This document shows, piece by piece, positions 1 to 13,990 of a DNA stretch of 64,000 nucleotides (its first letter is position 1; the number at the start of each line of letters is the position of its first letter). The notes under the pieces are model-generated. The model did no database searches, was not told the origin of the DNA, and saw nothing but the letters and a program-made list of their open reading frames with translations. Both the position numbers and the translations under genes were made by a program. The stretch is from contig OX104134.1 in the NCBI GenBank assembly GCA_944470555.2, forward strand, positions 73,092,678-73,156,677, read 5' to 3'. Source of the stretch: Heterobilharzia americana (taxonomy: Eukaryota > Platyhelminthes > Trematoda > Strigeidida > Schistosomatidae).

Positions 1-60
1 ACTGAAGCCCTATGTTGCATTAAGAACCCAAGGCACAAATAATGAAATAGTAATAATAAT
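1..60 (+). mobile_element. 3' tail of an RTE-like non-LTR retrotransposon (partial, cut by window edge)
   Basis: The first 60 bases align by eye with the last bases of the RTE-like element ending at 33,353. Both read ACTGAAGCCCTAT, then a variable stretch, then AGGNACAAATAAT, then an A/T-rich TAATAATAAT run. This is the 3' terminus plus the simple-repeat tail, so the body of the element lies left of the window. It is the third member of the same family here. The call rests only on this similarity. Confidence 0.75.
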
Positions 61-2425
61 TCATGAATTCCCGTGATTTGATGTCATTAGTACTCAGCAT
101 TAGAAAGACCTTAGTTTACGTGGAATTTCCTCTTGTTTGAAAGCGATGCGCATACACAAGCACATACTGACCATTCAGTTGAGAGACTAAATCTAAAAAG
201 CTTTGATACAACAAGGAATACAAGTTGATGTCTTTTAACAAGTGTACTTCTGATAAATTCCAAAATTCTTCTTCTAGTACATAGAGAAGAAACCCGGCAA
301 AAAATAAATTTCAGACAAGCAAATTATAAAAATATGGGTTTGCTAAAATTGAGACAGATGAGAAGAAGGAAAAGGTTTTCAAAATAATAAATCTGTAATG
401 ACCGGTCTTTTTCAATGACATATATGCATATTCATATTTGCATTTAAATAAACGTATATGCATATATCTATATGTATAACGTTTGTTGCTTAGCAATTAG
501 ATTATTGAAAACAAATAAACATGTCGGTGAAGGGATTTAGTATGAAACCAGCATTTGGGTACTACAACTTGCAAGATACACAGGAAGTAAGCTGTGAGGC
601 ATTTTAGATTAGAGTATTTCACACGCGAACAAATATGCACAATAAATGTAGCTTTTGTATTCAGAAATTTGCGCTTTTACATAAAGATATAAAGTAATAT
701 TTTGCTTGAGTAAATTTGCTGAGAAACAAAAAGGGACAGACTGACAACATGGACTCGTACAAGATCACTGGGAAAGGTGCACCTGACACTGACCTTGTCT
801 TCAGGAGTATGCTTAGTACTTTACCATTTTTTCGATGAAAAAAGGTTTTGAAGAGCCATGGTGAAATTCATCTACTCACCAGTATTAACTGACAATAGTG
901 CAATTTGCATGACCATGAAGTCTATAAATGGTTGGACATTCTGCCTTTCGTTACCAGATGACATTTCTATAAACATGGGAAACAAATATTTAAGTATTCT
1001 CAGAAATTTCCAAGTCAGCTAATTAGTTGAATACTACTAATTTTGGTCTATGGTTCCTATCTTTCTGAGACACATCTTATGAACGGTGTAAATGACAGTT
1101 TTAGACTAGTAAGCTCAATGGATACAACAGTTGGGATCAACCTAATAGGTGTTTACTAATCGATATACCATAAATTACACGTAAAATCTGCAAATTATTC
1201 TGAATAGGAACTCCACAGGCAGTCAAGTAAGTTGGTTGAAAAACCTCTAGGATGCAAGAAATGTCTATATACGCATGATTTACTGGTTATATCTGTATAT
1301 ATGTTAATCAGTTTAAACTAATGATAATACTATTTGATAGTTTTAGGTCATCTTTGAAAAAGAACTAATCTCAACTAACAAACAGCGCATATTCATAAAC
1401 TGTTCTTGATGAGCATTAGCCGTAACTTTTATTGCTGACTTGTAACTTATTCTGCTGAAGTACCGAACCACAAACCCTTTCTAATGCCAAATTCAATCGA
1501 TATCTTTGCCTTTAACTAAAAATGGTAGTCACATATCACCATCAGAGTTTTCCCACTAACTAATAATAATGCTAGAAATTTTAATGTCCAAACATTAGTT
1601 CATTAGGTGTTCGGCAATTGTCTAGAGGATCCGGGTATTCGTCCTTCTTTGATTATCTTAGTATCAATATACACTTTTTCGAAATGATTTTTGTAAACAG
1701 GACCATCATTAAAACTGGAGTTTCACTATCTTAAATTCAAGAATAAATCTTTATTATAATCGAATCCAAGATGAAAATATTCAGATAATAAAACGCATGA
1801 CAAAAAAGAAACGTTTCTAAACATAAAAGATGAAAAATGATTTAATGAGCAGAAGAATTCATATTTATCTTTCCCCGACCAAGTTAATATTACTTAATAA
1901 TTTTTGTTTTTCTGCATAGGGAGAGTTTCCAAAACCCATACAAAATAATCACCCTCCCCTTAAAATCGCTTTTTATGGATATTATACAACATGTCCAGAC
2001 GATAAGTCTATGGAGTTTCTTCTTATCTTGATTAATATTTGATGTGCTGAACGAAAGACCAGACTATTCTCGTCTACTTTCCCTCTTTCTGCTTTGTTTA
2101 TACTTCTGCTTCGCGCGCAACCAGTAGGAAAAGTCACCAGTACGATTAACTTCTTTTGGTTCTGTTAGGCATTACAAGAAATGCTAATAATATCCTAGGC
2201 TGGGTGAAGGTTTAACAGTGCTGCATACGGATATAAGAAGAATTTTCCTTATTGATTACTCCTCTGTATTTTACTCCTAGCTGCGGTTCCTCAACCACCA
2301 CTCCTCCTTCCCTGTTAATGCAGTAGCTAGTCTTCGAGTCACAAGAAAATACGCAAATGTTTGTGGATACACTTTACAAAAGACATGTCTCTTTTTATAA
2401 TCATACCTCTCTATTGACCTACCTA
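61..2425. other. AT-rich stretch without a supported gene
   Basis: Only short open frames occur, none with a recognisable domain or convincing splice context. I see no tRNA, repeat array or retroelement remnant apart from the element that begins near 2,430. Confidence 0.5.
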
Positions 2426-3405
2426 TAATTTTTGTCAGCTGACAGAAGATATTTGACAACTGAAGTCCAAACGACGTTTTTTGTACATTTCCAACTCGGT
2501 AGAGTTCTGCGTAGGCAATCTGATGGAGTGACTTTGGGAAATCCTATGAGATTGGTAGAAGTTAACACATTTATAGCAATTCTAGAAAGATCTAAACTGA
2601 AACCAGTGACCAGCGAATGTAAATCTTCGTGGCAGTATGTCGACCACACTTTTGTTATGTGCAGCGACCTTCATCAAGTTATAAAAATGCCTCGAATGCT
2701 TAATAAACCATATGAAGTCTACTATGTAATACTTAACAGACAGGCCACTGAGTTTCCTTCACATAAGCTCGAAATATAAAGGAAGTGCTATTATGAAGAG
2801 AAGTATGGTTATCGTAAAATAAAATAAAGTTGTCAATATTAAAACTTTGATTGCTTTTGTCAAATCAGCTTTAAGAGAAGTTTAATCAGTACCCTTGCCA
2901 AAGAGCGGAGAGGATATGATCCGAAGAAAACCTTCAAACCGAAACGAATTTGATCAAATACTATTAATTATTTAGTATCCTGTGAAACTCATTAGAAGGT
3001 ACTTGATGAACGATACAGGGAAACAAGAACACATAAAAATGACAATTTTCTTTAACATAGGTTTAAGGGTGATGACATAACGGGGACAAATTAGCACAGT
3101 AATATTCATAACCTACCAAGTCTCAAAACTAGCACCACTGTATCAAACAATGTGCTCAATAACTCATTCAATACTGGATAAAACATTGATTTTTGTAACT
3201 CTTGCTTGCGTTTACCAATTTATATGTACATGTGAAAGCAAGTATATAGGAAGGACAGACAGACGAATTGCACGCGGATGCTTTAGCATTTCTCAAAACA
3301 TTTCGTCCCTAAAGGTCAATTTTATTTTACCAGTAAGATATTCAGTTTCATTATGGACAAAAAATATGAAGTTACTATTAGATGGCATAAATATCGTCTA
3401 AAGAT
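2426..3405 (+). mobile_element. Penelope-like element fragment A: decayed reverse transcriptase plus GIY-YIG endonuclease
   Basis: The frame at 2,432-2,779 reads as the palm of a Penelope-like reverse transcriptase. A DGVTLGNPM stretch corresponds to the family's DGVAMGSPLGP, and WQYVDHTF at about 2,630-2,653 corresponds to W.YVDDTF. The second catalytic Asp is therefore His, so the enzyme should be inactive. A second frame at 3,150-3,401 carries VYQFICTCESKYIGRTDRR, the start of the C-terminal GIY-YIG endonuclease typical of these elements (VYQF.C.C followed by YIGRT.RR). The linker between them (2,780-3,150) is interrupted by stops. The element is 5' truncated, and its 3' end near 3,405 is approximate. 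Orientation and domain order (RT then GIY-YIG) fit the family. It is a non-functional relic. Confidence 0.85.
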
Positions 3406-6400
3406 AGAAGATTCAAGTAGACTACAGTATTCTCAAAGCATAACCTTAAGTCGGATGTGACCTAATTTCTATGTCTAAAGAAAACGGCAACTAATTTCTC
3501 ACTCCTTAGGTAGTGAATAACTTCGGCCGTTTAAGAAATTCATTACCCCACTTGGTGTTCTCTGAGCCTAGGCAGCACCAAACCACCGTCATTCTCATTC
3601 TCAGCTACAAACCTCTTACATCAATAATCATCTATCCATTCTGTTATACACTGCCCAACCGCTTCTTACCATTACTACATTCTACCAACCCGCTTTCGAA
3701 AATTGATACTTCTTTCTTACTATTACGCACTTAGTTCAACTGATTTATGCAAATGTCAAAGCTGAAAGTTATTTTAATTCGATTTGCTCACCGATTTCAG
3801 ACTAAAAAAATTGCAAATCCATGTCAGTGTCCTTAAAATCGCACCTCAAGTTCGTTGTGTATTTCCCTAGATATATGGCTATTAAATCATCACTCTTAGG
3901 GTTATTAACACTCGTACAACGTATGCCATTGTCACTTGAAAAAGTAAAACGTCTTTTCTCGCTTTCTTCTCTAATCACCAGTATTAAGCTGATTTGCCAG
4001 GAGTCATTACATTTCTAAGCAATAAATTTGCTGATAAATATTTCTTTACTAAACAAACGGTGTTCATTATTTTCTTTATATTCTTAGTTATCCGAGTCAC
4101 TTCGAATTTTCGCCACTGTAAACTATATGTTTTCCAAAAGTACTGAAAAGATAGATGACAGGCCATGAAGGAGACTACTTTGCAAAGGATTCTGCATGTA
4201 CTTCTGCCCATAGTTAATTTAATATTCGCTGCAGTCATTCTTCACGAATTTATTTCATACATTTATTTTGACCTATACAGTCATAATTAAATCCAACATT
4301 AACAACATCAGCATTGTCTTTCTTGTCTATATGTAGTGAAAACTGGTTATGAATATCATATACAGCAAATATTCCGTTCTGTAGTTTCATATAAGTTCTA
4401 TCGTTAGTAGATTTAAATAACGGCAAGCAATAACCCTAAAAATCCAAAATTTTGTTGTCACCATGAAAAAAACTTCATCCGAAACGAGAATTTTCAAGAT
4501 TCTCAATCTATTGCTTGAGATAGCATAAAAGGGTGTAACCTATTTTTGAGGTTTTTGTTGTGATTTCTTGAAGAGACCAAAAGCTTCCGACAATAAGTTT
4601 GCAATTTAATATTGAAAGCAAGTAAATTATATTATCTATTGAATGTGGAACATTTGCAGAATTATTTGTTTTCAAAGGAGAATTAATAAAGTCAGCAAGT
4701 GGGCAAATTGTCCTTAGTCTGCTTCTAAAACTCCTGAATGGATGAAATCAGCTTGCTGTAACCGATTAGAAGTGGAGAATTTTCACTTTATAGGATTTTT
4801 AATGAAGCGAATTTTCTCGCGTCTTGTTACAGCAGATTCCATTGATATGGTTGCTATAACCTCAATTTTTGATTATTATAAGGTTATATGCGTCTAGTGC
4901 TTCAACTTTATAGCATGAACACCCAATATTTTTAATTCTTTTGTTGTGCTTTATACATTTACGCTAATTTCGGGAAGCATTCGTCAACATTTACCAGCAC
5001 AGCTGTTTGAATAAGGATGATCAATCAGCACCTTCATTTATATCTTGGTGAATCTAAAACTATTTGTGTCGAAAACTCTGGTGCGAAGATGAAAGTGGAA
5101 TCGAGTCAGTTAGAGAAAATTCGCCCAAATTTACTCTATGTAACAAAAAGCCTTTGATTCGTCAACCTTATTCTGCTTAGATAAAGCACCTAGTTCAGTA
5201 CCTTTCACTTTTGTAGTCAGATCTATACAACTTCACAGTTTTCATCATGAATTTTGGTATCAATTGTCTTTAGTTTTGTTTACCTCACCACTACTTCAGA
5301 AATCTGAGCCAGTGTTTCCCTATGTGCTTGGTGTTTCTATTTGAGTTTATAACTTTGAAAAGGAAAAATAGAATACGTTCATCATCTAATGTTCTCACAT
5401 TTTTACATTCCATAATATTTGTTCACTGATCCTCACAATAAATCGTTTCTTATCTTTTTCATATGGTTCAAAATATGTGTAAAACCATAAATGTTCTGTG
5501 CAGCAGTTACCTCTTTCATGTCATGCAGATATAGAAGATAGCTACTTAATATGAAGATGGAGATAACGTTTCAGGTGGTTAGCCATTTTCACCTTTTGTG
5601 GCATGCTAGTCGTGTCATGTGACCAATGTATCGGTAACGCAAAGATCAGTCATAGAATCCTAGGTGAAAGTGACAGGTTACTTGGTGAGTTTTTAAATCT
5701 TTATTGACTAAGATGGCTGAGGTATGTTGAGTTTTCACGAAGAAATTTTAGGTGAGAACCGTTGAAATATAGTCAACGTTTTCTTTAAACTGTGCCTGAT
5801 TTGTGTATTTTAAAATGAATACCTGAATTATGTTTTTTTTATTGGTTATGGTTTAGTAACCTAAATTAGAAAACTAATGTTTGTATTGAAAAAGTATTTA
5901 AACTTCAAACCTGAGTAGCGTTTTCGTCTTATATCTCAGTCAGTGATGCAATAAATTTGGTCCAAAGGTCGTTAACCTTATGTATTCAGAAGCCCAGTGT
6001 TTCTGTCGCCCCACTCAATGAATCAATCAGCCTACAGTGATTCTCTATCATAAGTATGCTACAAATAATATGCAGATTAAATTTTCGTTGGTGTAGGAGT
6101 CATCTACTATATCATACTGCATCACCATGTGCCATTTTAAGTAAACAGTCTAATGTGGAATCAGATTTTATTTGACCGTAGTAAATAAATTAACCTTAGT
6201 TATCGCATTGTTCCCATTGTAAGGCAGAATAAACTAAAATGAGACAAAAAATTAAATACTTAGTCGTCTTTTCCAACTATGCTGGCACTCAGATTTTCTC
6301 TGGACTTCATTCATAGTTGTAGAGACTGCACGCAATTATGCACAAACCACCTAAATCAAAAGTAATGTTTCCTTTTCATCAATTTTCATACGTTTAATGC

Positions 6401-9335
6401 ATTCTTCTTAATACTTATAGAACCGAATGTTGTTTATCTGTACAACTTTTTGGTTGTGGCGGTTACTACTGACTTTCAATCTGCTGTTAAACGTGAAAAT
6501 GTTGTGTGTCGATTCACTCCAACTTCTGCCTGCGTTGACTGTTGTCAAATGTGAATACGCATTGATTGTCCTTGGATTTTACAGGACTTCTCATCCTATT
6601 TCCAAATATCAGGATAATCAAGCCAACCAATATCGACTGTGGAGGGCTAACAAGTATTACCTTCTGAACTCTGGAGTAAACTAAGTTGGTGGACAATACC
6701 GAAGATAAAACACTCACGTAACCCATTATTACCCTTAAAATTGACATTACTATTTTGTGTTATAGCGCATAAATTTTCATATTTCTGTATCAGTGAATCT
6801 ATTTTTGTAAATTGTACATAGTTTGACATTTTGGTTTACTTGACATTTCCTCGGATCTACTACATGGTATTCTTGAGTCGAACTACATTAATGTCTTCGA
6901 GGTAAATTTTTCTAATTACTGAATGTGATTACTTCCAGAGTAGTAATGAAACTTAACCAAAATCATATTAAACAGAAAGGAAAACTATATGAAATAAGTA
7001 TATTTGATTTAGTTTTGCAAATAGAGTCAGTTTCCAAAGAGTTGATCAGCATGAAAGGAAAATCTAAGAAAAAACTACACTTTACTGACAACTAGTGATG
7101 CATTCATAGAATTGTTCTAGACTAATTCATATATTTTAAACTACACTTAAGCCTTGAACACCCGAAGTTCTCAATTATTTACTGACTTTTCATGATAAAG
7201 TTAAAGGAAGATTAGGCAATTCGGATCTTCTGAGAAGTCATAAAATACTGTGAATTCATGCTTTTAGCTTTCGTAAACATTTTAACCCTTGCTTTGTCTA
7301 AAGTTATCAAGAGAATCGAAGTAGAAAGGTGTCTGTTGGTATTTTCAACAAAAGTAAAATCCATACAGCACTTATGAAAATGAAGTCTTCCAGACTATTT
7401 GTTTACTACAAGTCAGCAGTGCATACACCAGAGCACTGAGCCGGTCTACTAAACGTTTCTCAAGTTGCTTACTGGTGATAATAATAATGTGGTTTCTTAT
7501 TCTGATAAATGTAACTTGTCGGTTGCAATTACTCCAGTCAGCTGATTTCACCTTGCCGATTTCGTTACAATGTCTTGAACTCCCAGGTTTTGTATCTTTT
7601 TTAAACCTAAAACTAGTTCTTGAATTTTTTTTAACTGTTAGTTTTGTGTAGACAAAAATTAAGCGGTTATTATCCTAAGGTACCCGTAGACTAAAATATT
7701 GACTGGAATAAATCACTTCCTCACAAATTATTATTAATAACTCATTTTGATATATTGTTAACTGTCTCCGAGTCCAAACGAATGATATCGAGAGATGAAA
7801 ACGTTGATCAACATGTTCGAGTTTATATTCTAGTGGTATCACGATTTCAGAACATTAAAGAATAAAAGAACTACTTCTATCCAAAATTAACACAATCCAG
7901 AATAATTATATTCTGATGTACTAGGTAAAAAAATTGTTATTAAAGTATAAACTTAGGACTGATAACACCATCGACTTGAACCTGAACAAATTTATAGCTA
8001 AATATTAATAGTAGTAAAACACTAATTAGTCAATAGTACTTTTCAAGACAAAAAATTAAAAACATAATAAACTGCAAGAAGCTAGCTGTAATTTAAGCTT
8101 ATTTTTGTGTCTATTCATTATCACAATTTATTCCTACTGCCTCACAAACTAAACCTAGATTTGTCTCAAAATGCTTGCCTCTAAAGAATAACTGCAATAA
8201 TTGATTTCATCCATGAAAAATTATTATTAATATCCACATTATTGGAATTTTATCTTTCTTCATCTTTACTTAATCTCCCAATTCCTACATATTCTTCAGC
8301 TAATCATGGAAACAAACGACTTCCCATGTGAATGTGAGTGCATACTTGTGAAACATTGATGGAATTGGCCAGTCAGAAGGAAGGAAAATTTTGAAGATAA
8401 TACACATAGTGACTAAGTTAGCGCAATAATTTATGCATTTCTTTAGCCAAATCACTGATTCCTGCTTCTGTAGTTCCATATTTAAATGAATAATCTTTTT
8501 TTGTTTTCCTGCTATGGTTCTTTAAATGTCGTTAACATTTATTTACATTTATTCGAGCAATCAGTTATTCTGTATGTAATTACAAGTACAAAAATGATCA
8601 CGTCATTCGATCGTAACGATAAAAACTTAAAATGTACAGTTTAAATGTTTTACTAAGATTATTTTTTATGTTAAAATTTCTAACATTTTATTACACAAGA
8701 CATTACTGAAATACGTTATGCCTTCCATAGAAACACCCAACCAAACCGTACTCTCTGAATACCAATACACGTAGACAATAATTTTCTGAAAGTTACTGCA
8801 GTGACAAGAGTTCTGATAGCAAACCTGAAATGCACAGTACAAAATACTTGAAATAGGATAAAATGCCTACCCATAGATAAGGCGAGTATAAAACTTATCT
8901 ATAAAGCTTTTTATCTGACTAATTTTAACTCAGAAACACTTTAAGCCTTCGAACCGGATGCTTCCTATTTAGCAATTTCTGATTACGGTTTAAATTCTAG
9001 ATTGACAGATTTATGCGCAGAAAAACTTGTGGATGAGAATTATTCGACTGGCAGTTTTGCAGAATACAGAGAGTTTCCAAGGCGTTCATAAGAGATCGGA
9101 AGGGACTCGAAGAGCACTGAATTAATGTTCCATTCTAGTTTATGACCTTGTGGAAGTGCAAACCCACGTTTCTACGAAGACAAACCTGAGATTATCAGGT
9201 CAGTGAGCTCAAAATCACTGAATGATGTATTTTTAATGCTGTCAACTGACAATATAGTACGACTACAAACCCATAAAATTGGTAAGTACCTACAATCACA
9301 CCAAAATTAGTTCTCACCAAATGGCTTGAACTGAA
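3406..9335. other. AT-rich stretch without a supported gene
   Basis: Nearly 6 kb with only short frames and no domain I recognise. The longest frames (about 85 codons, near 4.0 and 6.5 kb) have no ATG context, splice signals or composition that argue for coding. Confidence 0.5.
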
Positions 9336-9614
9336 ACTGCGAAATCCGCGATGATTCTTGAAGTGAGCCTGGATAAACTTAATGGACTATCGAAGCTTGA
9401 TTTCATCTCTGAAATTTTGGTATTTGCAGACAAAATCACAAACAGTCGGTCCTGCTTTTGATTTTGAGTAAAAAAATGTGAGGTCAAAAATGTAATTTCT
9501 TTGGAAAACGTGATATCTATAGCTGAAGCACTAGCCATCCAGAAGTTTAAACCAGGGTTATGAGTGCAAAAAAAGATACGTCTAATCTTTATCTTTGCCA
9601 TGGCCATCATAAGG
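9336..9614 (+). mobile_element. Penelope-like element fragment B: 3' end of the endonuclease region
   Basis: At about 9,512-9,562 the + strand encodes ISIAEALAIQKFKPGL followed by VQKK after one stop. This matches the conserved C-terminal end of Penelope-like proteins (a ..AEALAI..F.P.L..QK block) and closely resembles TAETLAIKKFEPALFIQK in the PLE copy at 13,711-13,766. Sequence upstream to about 9,336 is probably the same element but is too decayed to align confidently. The reverse-strand 98-codon open frame over this interval (9,314-9,610) is best read as a shadow of the element. No catalytic part of the reverse transcriptase is present. Confidence 0.65.
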
Positions 9615-9915
9615 CCCTGTCTGCCACAGATTCATTTTGTATCAAATTGAACCTGCACTACGTAATTACAATCTTATTTTCATAATACCCTGTTCATTTC
9701 CCTACTCTGTCAGATTCAACCTGTATTACGTAATTACTATCTTATTTTCGTGATCCCCTGTTTATCCTTATACTTTGTCATAGATTTATCCAGTATTGCG
9801 TAATCGCATTTTTATCTCCATAACCCTCCTTTCAGTTTCCTACTTTGCCATACATTCATCTTGCATTACGTAATTACATTTAATTTCATAATCCTCTGTC
9901 TATTTTCCCACTCCA
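9615..9915 (+). repeat. Minisatellite of 68-70 bp units in a Penelope-like 3' tail
   Basis: Four imperfect tandem units are visible. The diagnostic core TACGTAATTAC (or TGCGTAATCGC) begins at 9,659, 9,727, 9,797 and 9,867, giving spacings of 68, 70 and 70 bases. Each unit ends in a motif like TTTCATAATNCCCTG. The array follows directly after the C-terminal coding remnant of PLE fragment B. The related PLE at 12.06-13.99 kb has one unit-like copy in the same place (ATTACATAATTACATTTTTA, about 13,826-13,845), so the array looks like local amplification of the element's 3' untranslated region. Confidence 0.8.
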
Positions 9916-12055
9916 AACACAATTGTGTGTTAATTAACTTCCTCTAGTCATTGAATATATTTTGCCCCTGATCGGAACAATTCTGGAACATTCTACCCAC
10001 TGTAACAAAACCTGATGTCTTAGAAGAAAACGTCAGGCAACTGTAACCCAAATTTACTTATTACGCTACTTTGTATATGAACTAAGTAAATGGAAGGTTT
10101 AGCCAGATAAATATAGCAGTAGGGACAATGAGAATAGGGAACGCGTTCAGAAAGATATATTTCGATAACCAAACTTAACAGCAACATAAAATGAGTATAA
10201 CAGAAATAAGTTTACTGTGAGAACAAATAGGTTTCCAACACAAAGAAGATTATACCTCAGAAGAAATAACGACATTCCTGTGATCCGGATCCTTGATAAA
10301 TCTAAACATCAGAATAAAATCATATCATTTATTCCATAGGTATTCTTCGGTTACACAAATTATTCTTCAAAAATCGAAATTGATCAGCAGAAAAAATGCA
10401 ACAAACCTATTAAAGTATGAGATCTTGGTATGCTCACGAGCAGGCAAATAATGAGTGCTTTAACTGTACTGGGTTATACTGACCTCTAAACATTGAAGTT
10501 AGAGAGCGCTCTTGCTATTTCGATTCGATTCTTCGAATTTGTCATATGACAGGCGTTTGTTCTAATGAGCGATATTTAACTCCTGTGATGATGTATCTTT
10601 TAGTATAGGTTCTAAAATTATGTCAATACCATCGACTTTATCCATTTGCTTGCTTTTCTACATGAAAGTGAAGTGATATAAATAGTTAAAAACAGCCGGT
10701 AGGCACAAGCGCTTGCAGCTAATAAAGTCATAACAGATACCTTTTTAATCTTTCAGTTGGTTCTCACAGCCAAAATATACGCTTTAGCACCCTATCTTAG
10801 GAGGATAAAGTTATTTTTGTTTTACTTTGCTGCTGTTCTTTGCTTCTACATTCGCAGGACTTTCGGACGCACTCCGCAGTCTGTCCGTTTCACCTTTGAC
10901 ACTGAACAACCAACCCATGTTCAAGTCATATTTCTTCTAAGAACAGTTTCTTTGTTGTTCGATAATGCTGTGATTAGCCCTATCTCAATGTTTCTAGCGC
11001 GTAAAGTTTCAAGTACTTGATTAATTTCATCAGATTTTGGTCCTACTATGCACAAATTAGGATGGTTGAAAAAAATCCCTTTTTCACATACCGTTTTGAA
11101 CTCAGTATCTTTCTGATTTGCCTTGTGCAAAGCAGTAAACAGTACGAAGGTATATTCGGCAAACCTTGCGCAAAAGGTAACTGTATTGATGTTTAATCAT
11201 AGGGTGTAATGCTGTAAGTGTATCATAAAATGTAACCAAATAATACACATCATTTTATATGATGAATGCTTCGGACAAGTTCAGTTTATCAGCTTTCCCA
11301 GCAAAAGTGGAAAGCACCCTTCTCATTATCTCTCATTATCTTCCAATGAAACTCCTTTGAATTCTATGTTTATCACTGTGTGATCTTGTGACAGGGTAAA
11401 GTGAACACTAATAAAGTCGTTTTCCATAGGAATATCATATTTATATAGTTTGAGTTGGCGGTAAATAAAGGATAACCATGATCTACTGAAGCTTAAACTA
11501 TCGGAGATATAGATGTCGATTAGCTGTACTTGAAGTCCTAGGGGGCCAGTTTTTCGATAACTTCTGTTATACGTGCCTTACAGGTATAAAGTTTGAATAA
11601 TGGATCATTTCCAAGCGCAATCTGCTTTGGTGTATTGTGTTTTGTTAACTTTTAACACTTGTGAACCTCTGCCAGATCTAAGAATTAGTGGCTTTCTAAA
11701 GTAGATGTCAATATTTCTCAAAACAGCGGAATAGACCTATTGGGTCATTCTTATGATCAAAGAGTAGCAAAGACCACATGACGATAGAGAAAGTAAACAA
11801 GTTTCTGCAGTTTTCTGTCAAGCCTGCTGAAGCAAACGCAAAAATCTTCTAGAGAAGCATGAATGTCATGAAATATTTCGGAAGAATTTCAAATGCAACT
11901 ATATTACTTCTACCTCGTGTGCTAACCTTAAACCTGAATCACACTGATGCTGTTAGTTCCCGATTGACGAAAGTCGAACGGAGTGTGCCACAAAAATCCC
12001 ACATCCTTTTTGAATTATGAGAGACCAGAATTTGAAAACTACTTTACTACTGTTA
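9916..12055. other. AT-rich stretch without a supported gene
   Basis: A reverse-strand 69-codon frame at 10,921-11,130 is open and not low complexity, but I cannot assign it to a family. It could be a decayed retroelement piece. Nothing else stands out. Confidence 0.4.
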
Positions 12056-13990
12056 CTAAAAAACCGAACTGGTGATATCTACCTGAAGCTATGTAAAAGC
12101 CTAAAGTCTATAACAGAAAAAAGTCTTTCCTTCATATCCTGAAAAATAGGTGTTCAACTATTGAAATTTATCACTATCCTCAATTCAAATGCAAATTTTA
12201 TCAATTGGACCTAAATTGTATGGTGTGGCTTCAAGAATCGTTGGGCTCCATACTGAACTTCATTTCGGAAATCCAACTAGTGAAACCAAAGATCTAGTTT
12301 CAGAGTCATATCATAAAGCTAGCCATTTTAAATCAACAGTTTTAAATCGATGTCTTGGCTATTTAAATAGAAAATCCAGCTATCCACGTCTTTTGTCAAA
12401 GAACGTCTAAATCAATTGCATGAAGTGAAGAAAAATGAAAATTTGGTCATGATAAGACTGGACGAAGGCTCTGGGGTAGTATCACTAAATAAATAAAACT
12501 ATTTAAAAAACTTTATCACTCATTCGATCTGATAAAAGTGAATTCTTACAATAAACGACACAAAAAGAACCTACAGACCAAATAGAGCTTCAGTCGTCGA
12601 ACATACATAAGGAAATAAGAGATAAAAAATTCATTAACTTCTGACTATGAGAACGACTTCTTCCATCGTGTTCTACGATCCTCCCTTTATACGTCTTTTC
12701 AAAATAACTAAAGAAGACATTCCACTCTATTCAATACCGGATGTGATAAAGTCTCCATATCATCCAATCATTAAATGGTTTGTGGAAGAAGAGGTTGTTG
12801 GTCCATTATCTTAGTGTCAAATTTGATTTTATTGATTCTGTCAAGAATGTCAGTTTGACGGGTAGAAGAATTATTTCGTTGGATATCATGTCCCTCTTCA
12901 CAAATGCCACACTGATAGAAACCATCTGCTTGTTATGTGACTTAACGTCGTAACATAGATTTTGATATAATAACTTACTACTTATAAAAACTTATTTTTC
13001 GATGGATCTACAGGCTATACCTCAAATTTAATAATGAAATTTCGAGCAAATAGACGGTGTGACAATTGGTTCTTTGCTAAAACCTCTTGAAAAATCAATT
13101 CTTCCCACTAGGAAGACAAATCTTATCCATTCAGTTTTCTCAGCTATAAGGAAAATATGTACTGAGGACACTGTTGATGGAAGAATGCAAGGCCTTCGTC
13201 GAACTCTTGTAGAAAACAGTTCCCAGCCTAGATTAATGGTTAGGAACTTGAAGCCAAAAAGTTTAACTGAACGAATACATATGGTGCCGAAAAAGATTCT
13301 TTTTTGAACGTTGAATTCAAAAATATTACTGCAGACATTCTCAAAAGCAACTGTCAAAATCCTTCAAAGAATAGACTTCACCGGCAACCTACGAATCATT
13401 TCTTCTAACAAAACACTTCCTGGTCAGTGTGTAAAAGACAAGCTAAGGCATTGGGTCATATAAATGTCTGTAAAATAGTTTACTTGCTCTTGTGAAAGAC
13501 TGAACATTGACCATACCATGAGTCCGCCTGTAAAAGTGCCCTTGAAAACCACCATGCCTGGCTAGCAAAGAGAGAACGGAAATGCATCTTCAGTTGACAG
13601 AATACCTTATAAACTCAACCCATTCAGCTCCTTTTGAGAACGCATTCAATATCCTCTTTGGGTTCTATAGAGCCACTAGAAGGGAGAAAGATCAAGGCAT
13701 TTGGGTACAGCTGAGACACTAGCTATTAAGAAGTTCGAACCAGCGTTATTTATTCAAAAAGGTACTTTCAACCTTCGTCTTTGCTGTGGCAATCATAGGG
13801 CCATGACTGTCAAAGAGTTATCCTATATTACATAATTACATTTTTACTTTGACAATTTCATTTTCATACTCAAAACTCAAGCTTGTGTCTGAAATCAGTT
13901 GATATCCTGAAAGCTTATATAATGTTTAAATATGAACGCTTCATCGTCAGTCTTGCAAATCATCAGGAAACATGTAATATATGTTTCAGC
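12056..13990 (+). mobile_element. Penelope-like element fragment C: RT and GIY-YIG remnants, longest PLE copy here
   Basis: Several frames joined only by stops and frameshifts follow Penelope-like order. At 12,189-12,410 lies the N-terminal block (ILSIGPKLYGVASRI, compare the family's LSLGPKF..P). At about 12,866-12,908 is the RT block RRIISLDIMSLFTNA, corresponding to S.DV.SLFTN. At 13,059-13,307 is a frame with GSLLKPL followed by TNLIHSVFSAIRKICTED, where the central palm (including YVDD) appears to be deleted. The region 13,310-13,600 resembles the linker and GIY-YIG domain, including AWLAKRERKCIFS. TAETLAIKKFEPALFIQK at 13,711-13,766 is the C-terminal block. The tail continues to about 13,990. 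With an internal deletion and many stops it is inactive. Boundaries are approximate. Confidence 0.85.

Noticed and set aside
9314..9610. 98-codon reverse-strand frame
   Set aside because: The opposite strand encodes a recognisable Penelope-like C-terminal block here, so the reverse frame is a shadow.
10921..11130. 69-codon reverse-strand frame considered as a retroelement endonuclease or RT piece
   Set aside because: Similarity to any family was only suggestive (a few spaced residues), too weak to annotate.
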